DNA from: Ruminococcus flavefaciens
Lineage (GTDB): Bacteria > Bacillota > Clostridia > Oscillospirales > Ruminococcaceae
Assembly: GCA_002310115.1 (NCBI GenBank)
Contig: DBYI01000083.1
Coordinates: 60,205-124,204 of the forward strand
Direction of reading: 5' to 3'
DNA length: 64,000 nt
The notes under the pieces were generated by a model. It was given only the letters and a program-made list of their open reading frames with translations. It searched no databases and was not told where the DNA came from. Below are positions 19,348-27,934 of this stretch, in pieces; within the stretch, counting starts at the first letter, position 1, and each line of letters begins with the position of its first letter. Both the position numbers and the translations under genes were made by a program.

Positions 19348-19376
19348 ATTATAACATATTTTGCAGTATAAGTCAA
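19348..19376 (-). promoter_or_regulatory. Promoter of the S41 peptidase gene
   Basis: Minus strand: TTGACT, 17 bases, TATAAT. The roughly 100-base leader can form two overlapping hairpins, AACAAAG / CTTTGTT and AGCATTTT / AAAATGCT, that share bases. Confidence 0.75.
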
Positions 19377-19426
19377 TAGTTTAAGCTATTGTGCACGCTT
19401 TGGGTATTATCCTTGTAATTAATTTT

Positions 19427-19447
19427 GGGGCCTCTTCTCGAGGCCCC
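19427..19447 (-). terminator. Terminator-like hairpin after the ABC transporter gene
   Basis: GGGGCCTC / GAGGCCCC, loop of five. No clear T-run follows on the minus strand (AAAATT instead), so the strength is uncertain. Confidence 0.5.
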
Positions 19448-19498
19448 ATATTCGTTATTGAAACTTAGTTTTTTACAGTCCCTGTTTTTTCTATTAAT

Positions 19499-22495
19499 TT
19501 ATTCAGTTCTCAGTGCAACAACAGGGTCTTTTCGTGCTGCAACCCCAGCAGGGATAAGTCCTGCTATAAGCGTAAGCACCATACTTATTACTACAAGTAT
19601 CACAGCTCCTGCATACGGAACATGTGCGCGTAGATTATCCAATGAAGTTACACTGTGTATCACTGCATTTATTGGTATCGTAAGAAGTACTGAAACTCCT
19701 ATACCTATAAGTCCTGCTGCAAGCCCCACAAGAAGCGTTTCCGCATTGAACACAGTGCGGACATTCCTCTTTGAAGCACCGATAGCTCTGAGTATACCGA
19801 TCTCTCGTGTACGCTCAAGGACTGATATATATGTGATTATTCCTATCATAATTGAAGAAACAACAAGTGAAATTCCCACAAAAGCTATAAGAAGATAGGA
19901 AATTCCGCTTATAATACCAGTTATTGACGACATAAGAAGTGCCACAACATCTGTATAATGAATAACATCTGCTTCCTTAACCCCATCGTTATAACGCGTT
20001 ATAGCATCTGCAATCTCGTCCTTGTCTTCAAAACTGCTTGCAAATATTCGAACTATTGACGGGTCTGATTCATCAGCAACTCCAAGGAGCTTGAGAACAT
20101 CATCATATGTGGAATCGGATATCTCCTCAGGAGTATACTTCTCGAAGATAACTCCATAATTGTCAAGGCTAATCTCAGCTGCGTCGAGCATTTCAGCAAG
20201 TTCTGCATTTCCGAGGGAACCGAGTTGCTCCTGTGACATTTTGGCGTACTGTTCTGCTATCTGCTCTCTTATAGCCTGTTCAGCATAACTCTTTATCTCT
20301 TCGTCGCTCATCTGACCAACATATGCAGTTATCTGAGAAGCATCAACTCCCAGTTCCGAGGAGTACATTTCCGTTATCTGACTGATAAACTGTTCCCTGT
20401 TGAAATCTTTCATTGCTGCTTCAACCTGTGCATCTGCCTGCTTTGGATCTGGCTGAGCTGCCACAAGTCTGAAGATATCAGCCTTTGTATCTGTATCAGC
20501 TTTTTTAATGAAAGCCTTTGCAGTTTCGGCTTTTTCTTCGGGAGTTGGCTCAACATAGTCGTCAGTCATAAATTTTTTGCCTGAAACTATATCTGTCTCA
20601 TGATCGTTAATCTGGGATTTCACTATATCACTGTCATTTGTCTGCTCTATAACATAGTCCGTAAGAAGATACGTATATCCGACATAGCTTTTCAGCATTG
20701 GAGCCTTAACGCCCTCGCGTGGACGGATAAATCCGACTATCTTCACCTCAGTACCTATATCATCTGAATTGAAGAGATATTCAAGTCCAGTATCCGTTGC
20801 TGTAAGATCATTGAAGCCTTTTCCTACAAGATCTTTCTGATAGTACTCACATGGGAGTATCATTTTGAATTTTTTGTCTGTTATTTCGTCAATGCCCCAT
20901 TCAACCTGACCGTAATCATTTATCTCCTGATTACTCATAACAGCCTTGAGCTTTTCGTTAAAGCCCTCCTGATCCTTAAGTCCTAGAGCATATACGATAA
21001 TATCAGGCAACTCGTTGTTTCGTGTAAGAACTATAACCGCTTCGTTATAATTCTCTGGCCAGCTGCCGTTTACAACCTCATATTGTTCCTTGACTATATC
21101 ATTTACAGGCTCGCCATTCTCACCAGGCAGAAGCTGCTCCATAACATTAAGACCGAAAGCCTGCATTTCCATGTTAGCCATAGGATTATTCATTGATGCA
21201 GTCATAATGTCCGACTCGCCCATCCCAAGCGCCTTGCTGTACATATCCATGAAGTCAACCTTGATTATATCACCGGATGGAGACTTTGTAAACACAGGCA
21301 TCTTGAGATCGTATCCGTAGCTTATGGCGTTTGATTTATCCTTTATAACGCTGTCATTATCAAGAAAGGTCTTGAAATCCTTCATATTGTTTATCTGCTT
21401 TGCGGAAGCGTTGAAGGAATTAAACATATCATAGACCTGAGTATTGGCATATACAGTATCATCTCTGAATTCACGACTGTTATACTCCTCCTGCTTGTTC
21501 ATAAGTGCTTCTATCATACCAGAGGTATCAGTATTCTCACGCATTATCTCAAGCGGATAAGAGGAAAGGGTTTCTTCCTGTATATCATCTATAAGCTCAT
21601 TGATACCCGTCGAAAGAGCGAGTATCAGAGCAATACCTATTATACCTATTGAACCAGCAAAAGCTGTAAGAATTGTTCTACCTTTCTTAGTCAGAAGATT
21701 ATTAAGAGAAAGCGATACTGCAGTACCAAATGACATTGAAACTCGCTTTTTCTTTTTTGAATCCTTTTTCTTTGATTTTACAGCATTTTTCTTTTTGTCT
21801 TTTTTTACTTTTTCGCCACTATATGGAGAACTGTCGCCTGTTATCTTGCCGTCCTTTATCTTAACGATACGTGTAGCATACTTATCTGCAAGCTCAGGAT
21901 TATGAGTTACCATAACTACCAGTCTGTCAGCAGCTATCTCCTTAAGAAGTTCCATTACCTGAATTGAAGTTTCAGAGTCGAGAGCTCCAGTAGGCTCATC
22001 TGCAAGAAGTATATCAGGATCATTTATAAGCGCACGGGCAATAGCCACACGTTGCATCTGTCCGCCTGACATCTGATTAGGCTTCTTATGGAGCTGGTCT
22101 CCAAGTCCGACCTTTTCAAGAGCTTCCTTAGCACGCTTGCGGCGCTCGGACTTTGATATGCCTGATATGGTCAGAGCAAGTTCAACGTTTGAGAGCACCG
22201 TTTGGTGCGGTATAAGGTTATAGCTCTGAAAAATGAATCCAATCGAGTGATTTCTGTATGCGTCCCAATCTCTGTCCTTATATTCTTTCGTGGAAACGCC
22301 ATTGATTATCATGTCCCCCGATGTGTAGTGGTCAAGCCCACCGATAATGTTCAGGAGGGTGGTCTTTCCACAGCCTGAATGTCCGAGAATGGCAACAAAC
22401 TCGCTTTCACGGAATGTAAGGCTCACTCCGCGCAAAGCAGCAACAGCATTTTCGCCACTGCCGTACTCTTTAACAATTTCTTTCAGTTGAAGCAT
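19499..22495 (-). CDS. Fused ABC transporter ATPase-permease (MacB/FtsX type)
   Basis: 998 residues. The N-terminal ATPase (about 1-220) has Walker [10 protein letters not shown], signature MSGGQMQR and Walker [13 protein letters not shown] Lys-rich linker follows (about 225-250), then one membrane helix, a very large extracellular domain (about 300-830) and three C-terminal helices of the FtsX fold, ending with an RKDPVVALR motif. This mechanotransmission-type arrangement is used for extruding or sensing peptides and lipids, not for nutrient uptake. No two-component system lies alongside, but a palindromic operator sits at the promoter. Confidence 0.9.
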   Translation of the reverse strand: MLQLKEIVKEYGSGENAVAALRGVSLTFRESEFVAILGHSGCGKTTLLNIIGGLDHYTSGDMIINGVSTKEYKDRDWDAYRNHSIGFIFQSYNLIPHQTVLSNVELALTISGISKSERRKRAKEALEKVGLGDQLHKKPNQMSGGQMQRVAIARALINDPDILLADEPTGALDSETSIQVMELLKEIAADRLVVMVTHNPELADKYATRIVKIKDGKITGDSSPYSGEKVKKDKKKNAVKSKKKDSKKKKRVSMSFGTAVSLSLNNLLTKKGRTILTAFAGSIGIIGIALILALSTGINELIDDIQEETLSSYPLEIMRENTDTSGMIEALMNKQEEYNSREFRDDTVYANTQVYDMFNSFNASAKQINNMKDFKTFLDNDSVIKDKSNAISYGYDLKMPVFTKSPSGDIIKVDFMDMYSKALGMGESDIMTASMNNPMANMEMQAFGLNVMEQLLPGENGEPVNDIVKEQYEVVNGSWPENYNEAVIVLTRNNELPDIIVYALGLKDQEGFNEKLKAVMSNQEINDYGQVEWGIDEITDKKFKMILPCEYYQKDLVGKGFNDLTATDTGLEYLFNSDDIGTEVKIVGFIRPREGVKAPMLKSYVGYTYLLTDYVIEQTNDSDIVKSQINDHETDIVSGKKFMTDDYVEPTPEEKAETAKAFIKKADTDTKADIFRLVAAQPDPKQADAQVEAAMKDFNREQFISQITEMYSSELGVDASQITAYVGQMSDEEIKSYAEQAIREQIAEQYAKMSQEQLGSLGNAELAEMLDAAEISLDNYGVIFEKYTPEEISDSTYDDVLKLLGVADESDPSIVRIFASSFEDKDEIADAITRYNDGVKEADVIHYTDVVALLMSSITGIISGISYLLIAFVGISLVVSSIMIGIITYISVLERTREIGILRAIGASKRNVRTVFNAETLLVGLAAGLIGIGVSVLLTIPINAVIHSVTSLDNLRAHVPYAGAVILVVISMVLTLIAGLIPAGVAARKDPVVALRTE

Positions 22496-22534
22496 GTTAT
22501 CCCCATCTTTCTTTAAAATTTACCCTATCATGTC

Positions 22535-22557
22535 GTTTGTGATTTAATGTCACAAAC
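22535..22557. promoter_or_regulatory. Palindromic operator at the ABC transporter promoter
   Basis: GTTTGTGA, 7 bases, TCACAAAC. It covers the expected transcription start just downstream of the -10 at 22560-22565, a repressor-like position. The half-site resembles the CRP/FNR TGTGA core, but the spacing is 7 rather than 6. Confidence 0.6.
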
Positions 22558-22559
22558 CA

Positions 22560-22588
22560 ATTATAGCACTTTGACGAATAATTGTCAA
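22560..22588 (-). promoter_or_regulatory. Promoter of the fused ABC transporter gene
   Basis: Minus strand: TTGACA, 17 bases, TATAAT, a full consensus. Confidence 0.8.
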
Positions 22589-22640
22589 TCGAATTTGTAG
22601 TAAATTAACAAGGTATTAACGTATTTTTCACAAATGCAAA

Positions 22641-22664
22641 GGGCGTTGTTTGTTAACAACGCCC
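22641..22664 (-). terminator. Terminator of the ppa-prs operon
   Basis: Perfect stem GGGCGTTGTT / AACAACGCCC with a TGTT loop, starting 13 bases after the prs stop; TTTG follows on the minus strand. Confidence 0.75.
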
Positions 22665-22677
22665 AATAAAAAATCTA

Positions 22678-23847
22678 TTATTTCATACCATACTTTATAA
22701 GAAGATTCTCTATCTTTGTATGAGGATCGATAATCTTGCTTATAGAAACATCATGATTTATAGCTTCGATGAAATATGCAATATATTTTGATACATCAAC
22801 CTCGTGGAACCATGGTCTGCTTAGCAACTCTGGAGTTCTATATGTGAGATTCGTACCAAATACACCATCGATAGTACCCTCTTCATAAGCCTTGTCAAAC
22901 TTTTCAAGGCCATTTGTAAATATAGCATAGGTAGCATAAGCGAATATCCTGCCTGCATTTTTCTTCTTGAGTGCAGAAGCAACATCCAGCATGGACTCAC
23001 CCGATGAAATGATATCGTCAGCAACGAATATATCTTTTCCTTCAACAGGATTTCCGAGATATTCGTGAGCTACGATAGGATTGCGACCATTAACGATAGT
23101 GGAGTAATCTCTTCTCTTGTAAAACATACCCATTTCTACACCAAGTACAGAAGCATAGTACATATTCCTATTGAGAGCACCCTCGTCAGGACTTACGACC
23201 ATGAACTTTTCCTTATTGAAGTTGATACCCTTTATATCTTTAAGCATAGCCTTGAGCACCTGGTAGGTAGGCATTACATTATCAAAGCCCATTAAAGGTA
23301 TAGCATTCTGGACTCTTGGATCATGAGCATCGAAGGTAACAATATTCGATACCCCCATAGCTTCAAGTTCTTGGAGAGCGCATGCACAGTCAAGAGATTC
23401 ACGATAGCTTCTTCTGTGCTGACGTCCACCGTAAAGAGTTGGCATAATGACAGTTATGCGGTGAGCCTTTCCGCTTGCCGCCTGAATTATTCTTTTAAGA
23501 TCCTGGAAGTGGTCATCTGGAGACATAGCATTCTGCATTCCAAAATAATCGTACTTAATGCTGTAGTTTCCGACATCAACGATAATAAAAAGATCCTTGC
23601 CGCGAATAGTAGATTTTATGAAACCTTTTCCGTCGCCTGAAGAAAATCTTGGACACTCGCTCTCAACGAGGAAAGAATCCACATTGATACCGCCTTTTCC
23701 TGCCCAGTCAACAAGATAATCATCGATTTTCTTTCCCAGCTCTGTAACGCTGTTCATAGCGATAATGCCAATGGGTGCAACGTTGGAATCACTGCCGAAT
23801 AAAATTTCACTTGAAGCTGTCATAATACTTTTTTCGTGTGTAAACAC
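22678..23847 (-). CDS. prs: Ribose-phosphate pyrophosphokinase (PRPP synthetase)
   Basis: Makes PRPP from ribose 5-phosphate and ATP for nucleotide, His and Trp synthesis. Motifs: MPTLYGGRQHRR in the ATP/pyrophosphate region, FDAHDPR, VVSPDEGALNR and the PRPP loop VADDIISSGESM. At 389 residues it is longer than classic enzymes (about 315), a long variant also known in Clostridia. I use GTG 23847, eight bases after AAAGGAG; ATG 23823 lacks a site. CGTGTG / CACACG forms a small hairpin over the GTG, which might limit translation. It lies 47 bases after ppa. Confidence 0.9.
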   Translation of the reverse strand: MFTHEKSIMTASSEILFGSDSNVAPIGIIAMNSVTELGKKIDDYLVDWAGKGGINVDSFLVESECPRFSSGDGKGFIKSTIRGKDLFIIVDVGNYSIKYDYFGMQNAMSPDDHFQDLKRIIQAASGKAHRITVIMPTLYGGRQHRRSYRESLDCACALQELEAMGVSNIVTFDAHDPRVQNAIPLMGFDNVMPTYQVLKAMLKDIKGINFNKEKFMVVSPDEGALNRNMYYASVLGVEMGMFYKRRDYSTIVNGRNPIVAHEYLGNPVEGKDIFVADDIISSGESMLDVASALKKKNAGRIFAYATYAIFTNGLEKFDKAYEEGTIDGVFGTNLTYRTPELLSRPWFHEVDVSKYIAYFIEAINHDVSISKIIDPHTKIENLLIKYGMK

Positions 23848-23894
23848 ACACGATACTCCTTTCGCTTTTTAGTCATTTTCGATCTGATAAGTAC

Positions 23895-24425
23895 TCACTT
23901 GCAGAAATACTCAATATAGCGGTCAATATCCCCGCTTATGATCTCTTTCGCAACGTCAGCATGATCGACCTCGTTAACGGCTGTTGTTTTGTTTTCAAGT
24001 TCCTTGTAAACCTTGAAGAAATGAGTCATTTCATCAAAAACGTGCTTCGGGAGCTCCTCGATATCCTTGTACATATTGTAATTCGGATCGTCAAACGGTA
24101 TTGCGATAACTTTATCATCGTGGTGACCGTTATCGAGCATTCTGATAACTCCGATAGGATAACATCTCACCAACGTAAGAGGCATAAGCTGTTCCGAACA
24201 GAGCACCAGTACATCAAGGGGGTCATTATCGTCTGAATAAGTCCTTGGAATAAATCCGTAATTTGCAGGATAATGAGTGGAAGTATACAGGATACGGTCC
24301 ATTTTTATAAGACCTGTTTCCTTATCAAGCTCATACTTGATCTTGCTTCCCTTTCCAATCTCTATCACTGCAATGAAATCATCCGGTGTTATTCTCTTTG
24401 GACTGATTTTGTGCCAGATATTCAT
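23895..24425 (-). CDS. ppa: Family I inorganic pyrophosphatase
   Basis: Soluble pyrophosphatase that pulls biosynthetic reactions by removing pyrophosphate. Motifs: [12 protein letters not shown] near residue 22, [17 protein letters not shown] and the metal-binding signature [11 protein letters not shown] near 66-76. 176 residues, the standard size, with TTGGAGG before ATG 24425. An in-frame codon at 24491 would add a hydrophobic extension with no ribosome site. Operon order is ppa then prs, pairing a pyrophosphate consumer with a central nucleotide precursor enzyme. Confidence 0.94.
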   Translation of the reverse strand: MNIWHKISPKRITPDDFIAVIEIGKGSKIKYELDKETGLIKMDRILYTSTHYPANYGFIPRTYSDDNDPLDVLVLCSEQLMPLTLVRCYPIGVIRMLDNGHHDDKVIAIPFDDPNYNMYKDIEELPKHVFDEMTHFFKVYKELENKTTAVNEVDHADVAKEIISGDIDRYIEYFCK

Positions 24426-24498
24426 AAATTTCCTCCAAAGCATATCCGACCATGCACAAAGCACGGATATCAAAAATATTGATAAAGCCATTAAACAT
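24379..24498 (-). CDS. Possible 39-codon leader ORF overlapping ppa
   Basis: In the ppa leader an ATG at 24498 follows AGGAGA with seven bases between. It opens a frame of 39 codons that runs through the ppa ribosome site and stops 47 bases inside ppa in another frame. The peptide begins [15 protein letters not shown]. It could couple or dampen ppa translation. It may also be chance. Confidence 0.3.
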   Translation of the reverse strand: MFNGFINIFDIRALCMVGYALEEIYEYLAQNQSKENNTG

Positions 24499-24518
24499 GA
24501 CGTTATCTCCTATAATTT

Positions 24519-24546
24519 AGTATACCATTTTTTTGGGATTTGTCAA
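24519..24546 (-). promoter_or_regulatory. Promoter of ppa-prs
   Basis: Minus strand: TTGACA, 16 bases, TATACT with a TGG extension. Confidence 0.65.
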
Positions 24547-24714
24547 TATACGCCTTCATTTTCAGCAATTATTATAAATTATCCTAAAATCATGAAGATT
24601 TTTCGTCTTTTCGACTTTGGCCCAAAAGTTTGTATATTTAGCAATATATCATCAAAAACTTCGTTTTATTAATAAAGCATGAATATTGCTAATGAATATT
24701 ATAATAGAATTCTC

Positions 24715-24743
24715 TTGCTTTTTGGATAAAAATATAGTAAAAT
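24715..24743 (+). promoter_or_regulatory. Promoter of the GGDEF gene
   Basis: TTGCTT, 17 bases, TAAAAT. Upstream, TTAGCAATAT (24638-24647) and ATATTGCTAA (24683-24692) form a 10-bp inverted repeat that could be an operator. Confidence 0.45.
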
Positions 24744-24792
24744 ATATATGTATAATTACATCTAGGGTTCTTATAGGGGGAGGAAAATCTTT

Positions 24793-26724
24793 ATGATTGG
24801 CTCACGAATCGCAGTAATAATTGAAGAAATAGGTCAAAGCTATCAAAGTGCAATTTTAAGCGGAATAAGCCAAGGTGCACGTGATTTTGGCTTGAACATT
24901 GCATCTTTCACCTCATTCAGCGGCGATATGGACAATCCACGTCATGATATGGGCGAATTCAACATTTTTAAGCTGGCAGACTTCAATGAATTCGATGGAG
25001 CTATACTTCTCACGAACACATTATCCTATAAACCAGTTGTAAACGACATAATAGAGAGAATCAGAAGAACAGGTATTCCAACTGTAAGCATAGACAACGA
25101 CATAAAAGATTTTTACTATATTGGCAGTGACAATTTCACAGCGATGCGCTGTATAACCGAGCATATGATAAATGTTCACGGATTTACGAAGTTTGCGTAT
25201 ATCTCTGGTCCCGGAGGAAACCCCGAAAGTTCAGAAAGACTTGCGGCTTTCTGTACAGTTCTTGACGAAAACGGGCTTGATATCTGTGATGATGCTATAT
25301 TTTACGGAGACTTCCGAACACCCACAGGAAAAATGGCTGTGGAGCACTTTATTGAGACTCTCCCCGAACTGCCACAAGCTATAATATGTGCCAACGATGT
25401 TATGGCGGCATCTGCAATCACAACTCTCAGGGCTCACGGTTATAAAGTCCCAGACGATATAGCCGTAACAGGCTTCGACAATACGTACAACGATCACAAT
25501 TACCTTGTGGAACTTACATCTGTAGACCGCCCTCTCGAGCTTTCAGGAATTCTCGCCTGTCAGATGCTATACAATCATCTTAACAAGATACCGCAGGACA
25601 GAAAGCTTCTGCTGAATATGACTCCACATTTTACGGAGAGCTGTGGTTGCTCACATAATGCCCTTTCAGATGTCACTGAGCTCAAAGAACTGAATTTCCG
25701 CAATTATTCCAATTTTGAAAATGTTCAGATATATATGACCGTGCTTAATCGAATGTCAACGCAGCTGCTAGCATGCAACAGCTTTGACGACTATATTTGC
25801 ACCCTGAAAAAGGCCACAATGGAGATATATCCTGATGAGTTTTACTTTTGTCTTTGTGATAACTGGAATATAGAATCGGCTATTGATACCTCCATGAGTC
25901 TCGATGGAGTTGATAATTCTGTTCCAATGGTTTATACAGATGAGGTGACTATACCAATTGCCTATGCAAACGGAGAATTTGTCCAGTGTGACAAGCTAAA
26001 ATCCAGGAAAGTCTTTCCTCCACCTGCTGAAAATGGCAAAGCAGGAAAGCTTTACTACATCACGCCCCTGCATTTCGGCGAACGTTGCCTCGGTTATATG
26101 ATAATCCGCAGCACACGGCTTGAATTACAGAACATAATGTTTGAAACCTTCGTCATAAACATATGCAACTCTCTAGAAAACATGAGAAAACTCATGTGTC
26201 TTGAATACGCAGTGAAGCGTCTTGGAAATCTTTATGTTCAGGATACATTCTCCGGAATTTTCAACCGTAATGGCTTTGTTCACGCAACTAACGACATATA
26301 TCACGAATGCATTGAAAAACAGCGTAATATCATGCTTATGTTCCTCGATCTCGACGGACTTAAGAACATTAATGACACTTTTGGTCACAATACAGGTGAC
26401 AAGGCTATATGCTGCATTGCTGACGTGCTTCGTGAATCATGTTGCAGTGATGAGATATTCTGCCGATTCGGCGGCGATGAGTTCATTGTTTTCGGTGCTG
26501 ATTACACTCAGGAAAGGGCTGATGACCTTACTGCTGTAATTCAAAACAATATAAAACATATCAACGATAGTGCCATATATCCATTCACTCTTAGTGCAAG
26601 CGCAGGATTCGTCATTGCAACTCCAAAGATAGGAGAGGATATTTTCTATTTTGTAACTGAAGCTGATAAGATAATGTACAACGAAAAGCGCAAGAAAAAG
26701 CACTCTCACTACCTCAAATCATAG
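24793..26724 (+). CDS. Sugar-binding-type sensor fused to a diguanylate cyclase
   Basis: 643 residues, with no signal peptide or membrane helix, so cytoplasmic. Residues 1-275 match the periplasmic-binding/LacI sensor fold (ISQGARDFGLNIA, VNDIIERIRRTGIPTVSID, AVTGFDNTYND) but without the LacI DNA-binding helix. A middle region (about 290-460) of unclear fold follows, then a GGDEF domain (about 480-640) with MLMFLDLDGLKNINDTFGH and an intact FGGDEF. The inhibitory RxxD site before it is absent (CSDE instead). Likely makes c-di-GMP in response to a small ligand such as a sugar. The ribosome site is GGGGGAGG. Confidence 0.88.
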   Translation: MIGSRIAVIIEEIGQSYQSAILSGISQGARDFGLNIASFTSFSGDMDNPRHDMGEFNIFKLADFNEFDGAILLTNTLSYKPVVNDIIERIRRTGIPTVSIDNDIKDFYYIGSDNFTAMRCITEHMINVHGFTKFAYISGPGGNPESSERLAAFCTVLDENGLDICDDAIFYGDFRTPTGKMAVEHFIETLPELPQAIICANDVMAASAITTLRAHGYKVPDDIAVTGFDNTYNDHNYLVELTSVDRPLELSGILACQMLYNHLNKIPQDRKLLLNMTPHFTESCGCSHNALSDVTELKELNFRNYSNFENVQIYMTVLNRMSTQLLACNSFDDYICTLKKATMEIYPDEFYFCLCDNWNIESAIDTSMSLDGVDNSVPMVYTDEVTIPIAYANGEFVQCDKLKSRKVFPPPAENGKAGKLYYITPLHFGERCLGYMIIRSTRLELQNIMFETFVINICNSLENMRKLMCLEYAVKRLGNLYVQDTFSGIFNRNGFVHATNDIYHECIEKQRNIMLMFLDLDGLKNINDTFGHNTGDKAICCIADVLRESCCSDEIFCRFGGDEFIVFGADYTQERADDLTAVIQNNIKHINDSAIYPFTLSASAGFVIATPKIGEDIFYFVTEADKIMYNEKRKKKHSHYLKS

Positions 26725-26730
26725 TCACAA

Positions 26731-26754
26731 GCCGCTGCACACCATTGCAGCGGC
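26731..26754 (+). terminator. Terminator-like hairpin after the GGDEF gene
   Basis: GCCGCTGCA / TGCAGCGGC stem, loop of six, seven bases after the stop codon; no strong T-run. Confidence 0.6.
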
Positions 26755-26804
26755 TAAATTATCGACTTCAAATATTAATAAATTGTAAACTTTCAATTCT
26801 ATGA

Positions 26805-26833
26805 TAGACTTGCTTTTTATAACATGTTATAAT
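26805..26833 (+). promoter_or_regulatory. Promoter of tRNA-Ala
   Basis: TAGACT, 17 bases, TATAAT, 14 bases before the tRNA 5' end. Confidence 0.6.
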
Positions 26834-26847
26834 TATATGGTACTCGT

Positions 26848-26920
26848 GGGCCCGTAGCTCAGTTGGGAGAGCGCTGCGTTCGCAACGCAGAGGCCGAGGG
26901 TTCGATCCCCTTCGGGTCCA
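26848..26920 (+). tRNA. tRNA-Ala(CGC)
   Basis: Complete cloverleaf: acceptor GGGCCCG / CGGGTCC with the alanine-identity G3:U70 pair, D-arm GCTCAGTTGGGAGAGC, anticodon stem CTGCG / CGCAG with loop TTCGCAA (anticodon CGC), T-arm GAGGGTTCGATCCCCTT. The CCA end is not encoded (CCATT follows, with one discriminator A). Confidence 0.95.
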
Positions 26921-26930
26921 TTAATTCAAG

Positions 26931-26953
26931 CTCCGACATATCGGAGTTTTTTT
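26931..26953 (+). terminator. Terminator of tRNA-Ala
   Basis: CTCCGA / TCGGAG with a CATA loop and seven T residues. Confidence 0.85.
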
Positions 26954-27014
26954 AATATATTAAATGACATTAATAAGTTAATCACATTAATATCACTTTT
27001 ATGCTGAATCTCCC

Positions 27015-27043
27015 TTGACACAGCCATATATCCATGATATAAT
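27015..27043 (+). promoter_or_regulatory. Promoter of the AraC-family regulator
   Basis: Consensus TTGACA, 17 bases, TATAAT, 33 bases before the start codon. Confidence 0.8.
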
Positions 27044-27075
27044 AATTATATTAATCTTATCAGGACGGTGAAAAA

Positions 27076-27867
27076 ATGAAAATTGACGAGGTAGGCTACA
27101 ATCACAGACACAATCGTGATTTCTGTATTAACAGGCCACATGGAACGAAAAGCTGGCTTTTACTGATTATAAAAAATCCTGCACATTTCAAAATTGACAA
27201 CAAAGACATAAAAACCTCGGCACACTCAATTATTATATACCGAGCTTTTTCGCCTCAGTATTACTATCCTGCCACTGATGAATACTTCGATGACTGGATG
27301 CACTTTTTCCCTGATGAAAAAGAGCAGAAAATGATAAACGATCTCAACATTCCTCTTGATCATCCCATTAACATTGCTGATATTACTGATATGTCAGAGA
27401 TGATAAGAAGCATGTGCTTCGAGCATTACTCGTCTAATCCATATAAACAGCGCTCTATCGACCTATATTTTCAGCTCCTGATGCTGAAAATTTCAGAAAA
27501 GGTAAGAAGAATGGCAGCTATCGCCGAAAAGAACGAAAGTGTTTATACAGAAAAACTCATATGGATACGTCAGTCCATTTATCGATGGCCTAACCGTGAT
27601 TACTCTATCGACGATATGGCAAAAGAACTCTCACTTAGTCGGTCGCGCTTTCAGCATCTGTATACCGAAACATTTGGCGTCAGTGTCAACAAGGATGTTA
27701 TCACCAGCCGCCTCAACAAAGCAGCTGAGCTATTAAAGACCACAGACCTTTCAGTAAAAGACGTTGGTATTAACGTGGGATACGGAAACACCTCATATTT
27801 CGTAAAGCTCTTCGGCAGCTTTTTCGGGAAAACGCCATTGCAATATAAACAGGCTGAAACAAAATAA
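27076..27867 (+). CDS. AraC-family transcriptional regulator
   Basis: 263 residues. The N-terminal cupin-like sensor (about 1-140) begins with an HNRDFCINRP-type segment typical of carbohydrate regulators. The C-terminal double helix-turn-helix (about 165-260) contains SIDDMAKELSLSRSRFQHLY and VGINVGYGNTSYFVKLF, the two AraC recognition helices. It has a single consensus promoter and no adjacent target gene in the same direction; the opposing TIR gene ends in its terminator. Ligand unknown. Confidence 0.88.
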   Translation: MKIDEVGYNHRHNRDFCINRPHGTKSWLLLIIKNPAHFKIDNKDIKTSAHSIIIYRAFSPQYYYPATDEYFDDWMHFFPDEKEQKMINDLNIPLDHPINIADITDMSEMIRSMCFEHYSSNPYKQRSIDLYFQLLMLKISEKVRRMAAIAEKNESVYTEKLIWIRQSIYRWPNRDYSIDDMAKELSLSRSRFQHLYTETFGVSVNKDVITSRLNKAAELLKTTDLSVKDVGINVGYGNTSYFVKLFGSFFGKTPLQYKQAETK

Positions 27868-27871
27868 TATA

Positions 27872-27933
27872 CGCCGTCATCGGAAATCTAAGGTATCATG
27901 CATTGTGTACCTATATCTTTTCCGCTGACGGCG
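27872..27933. terminator. Shared terminator between the AraC and TIR genes
   Basis: Outer stem CGCCGTCA / TGACGGCG, then GGAAA / TTTCC and an inner AGGTA / TACCT. It lies at the converging gene ends. Confidence 0.6.
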
Positions 27934-27934
27934 C

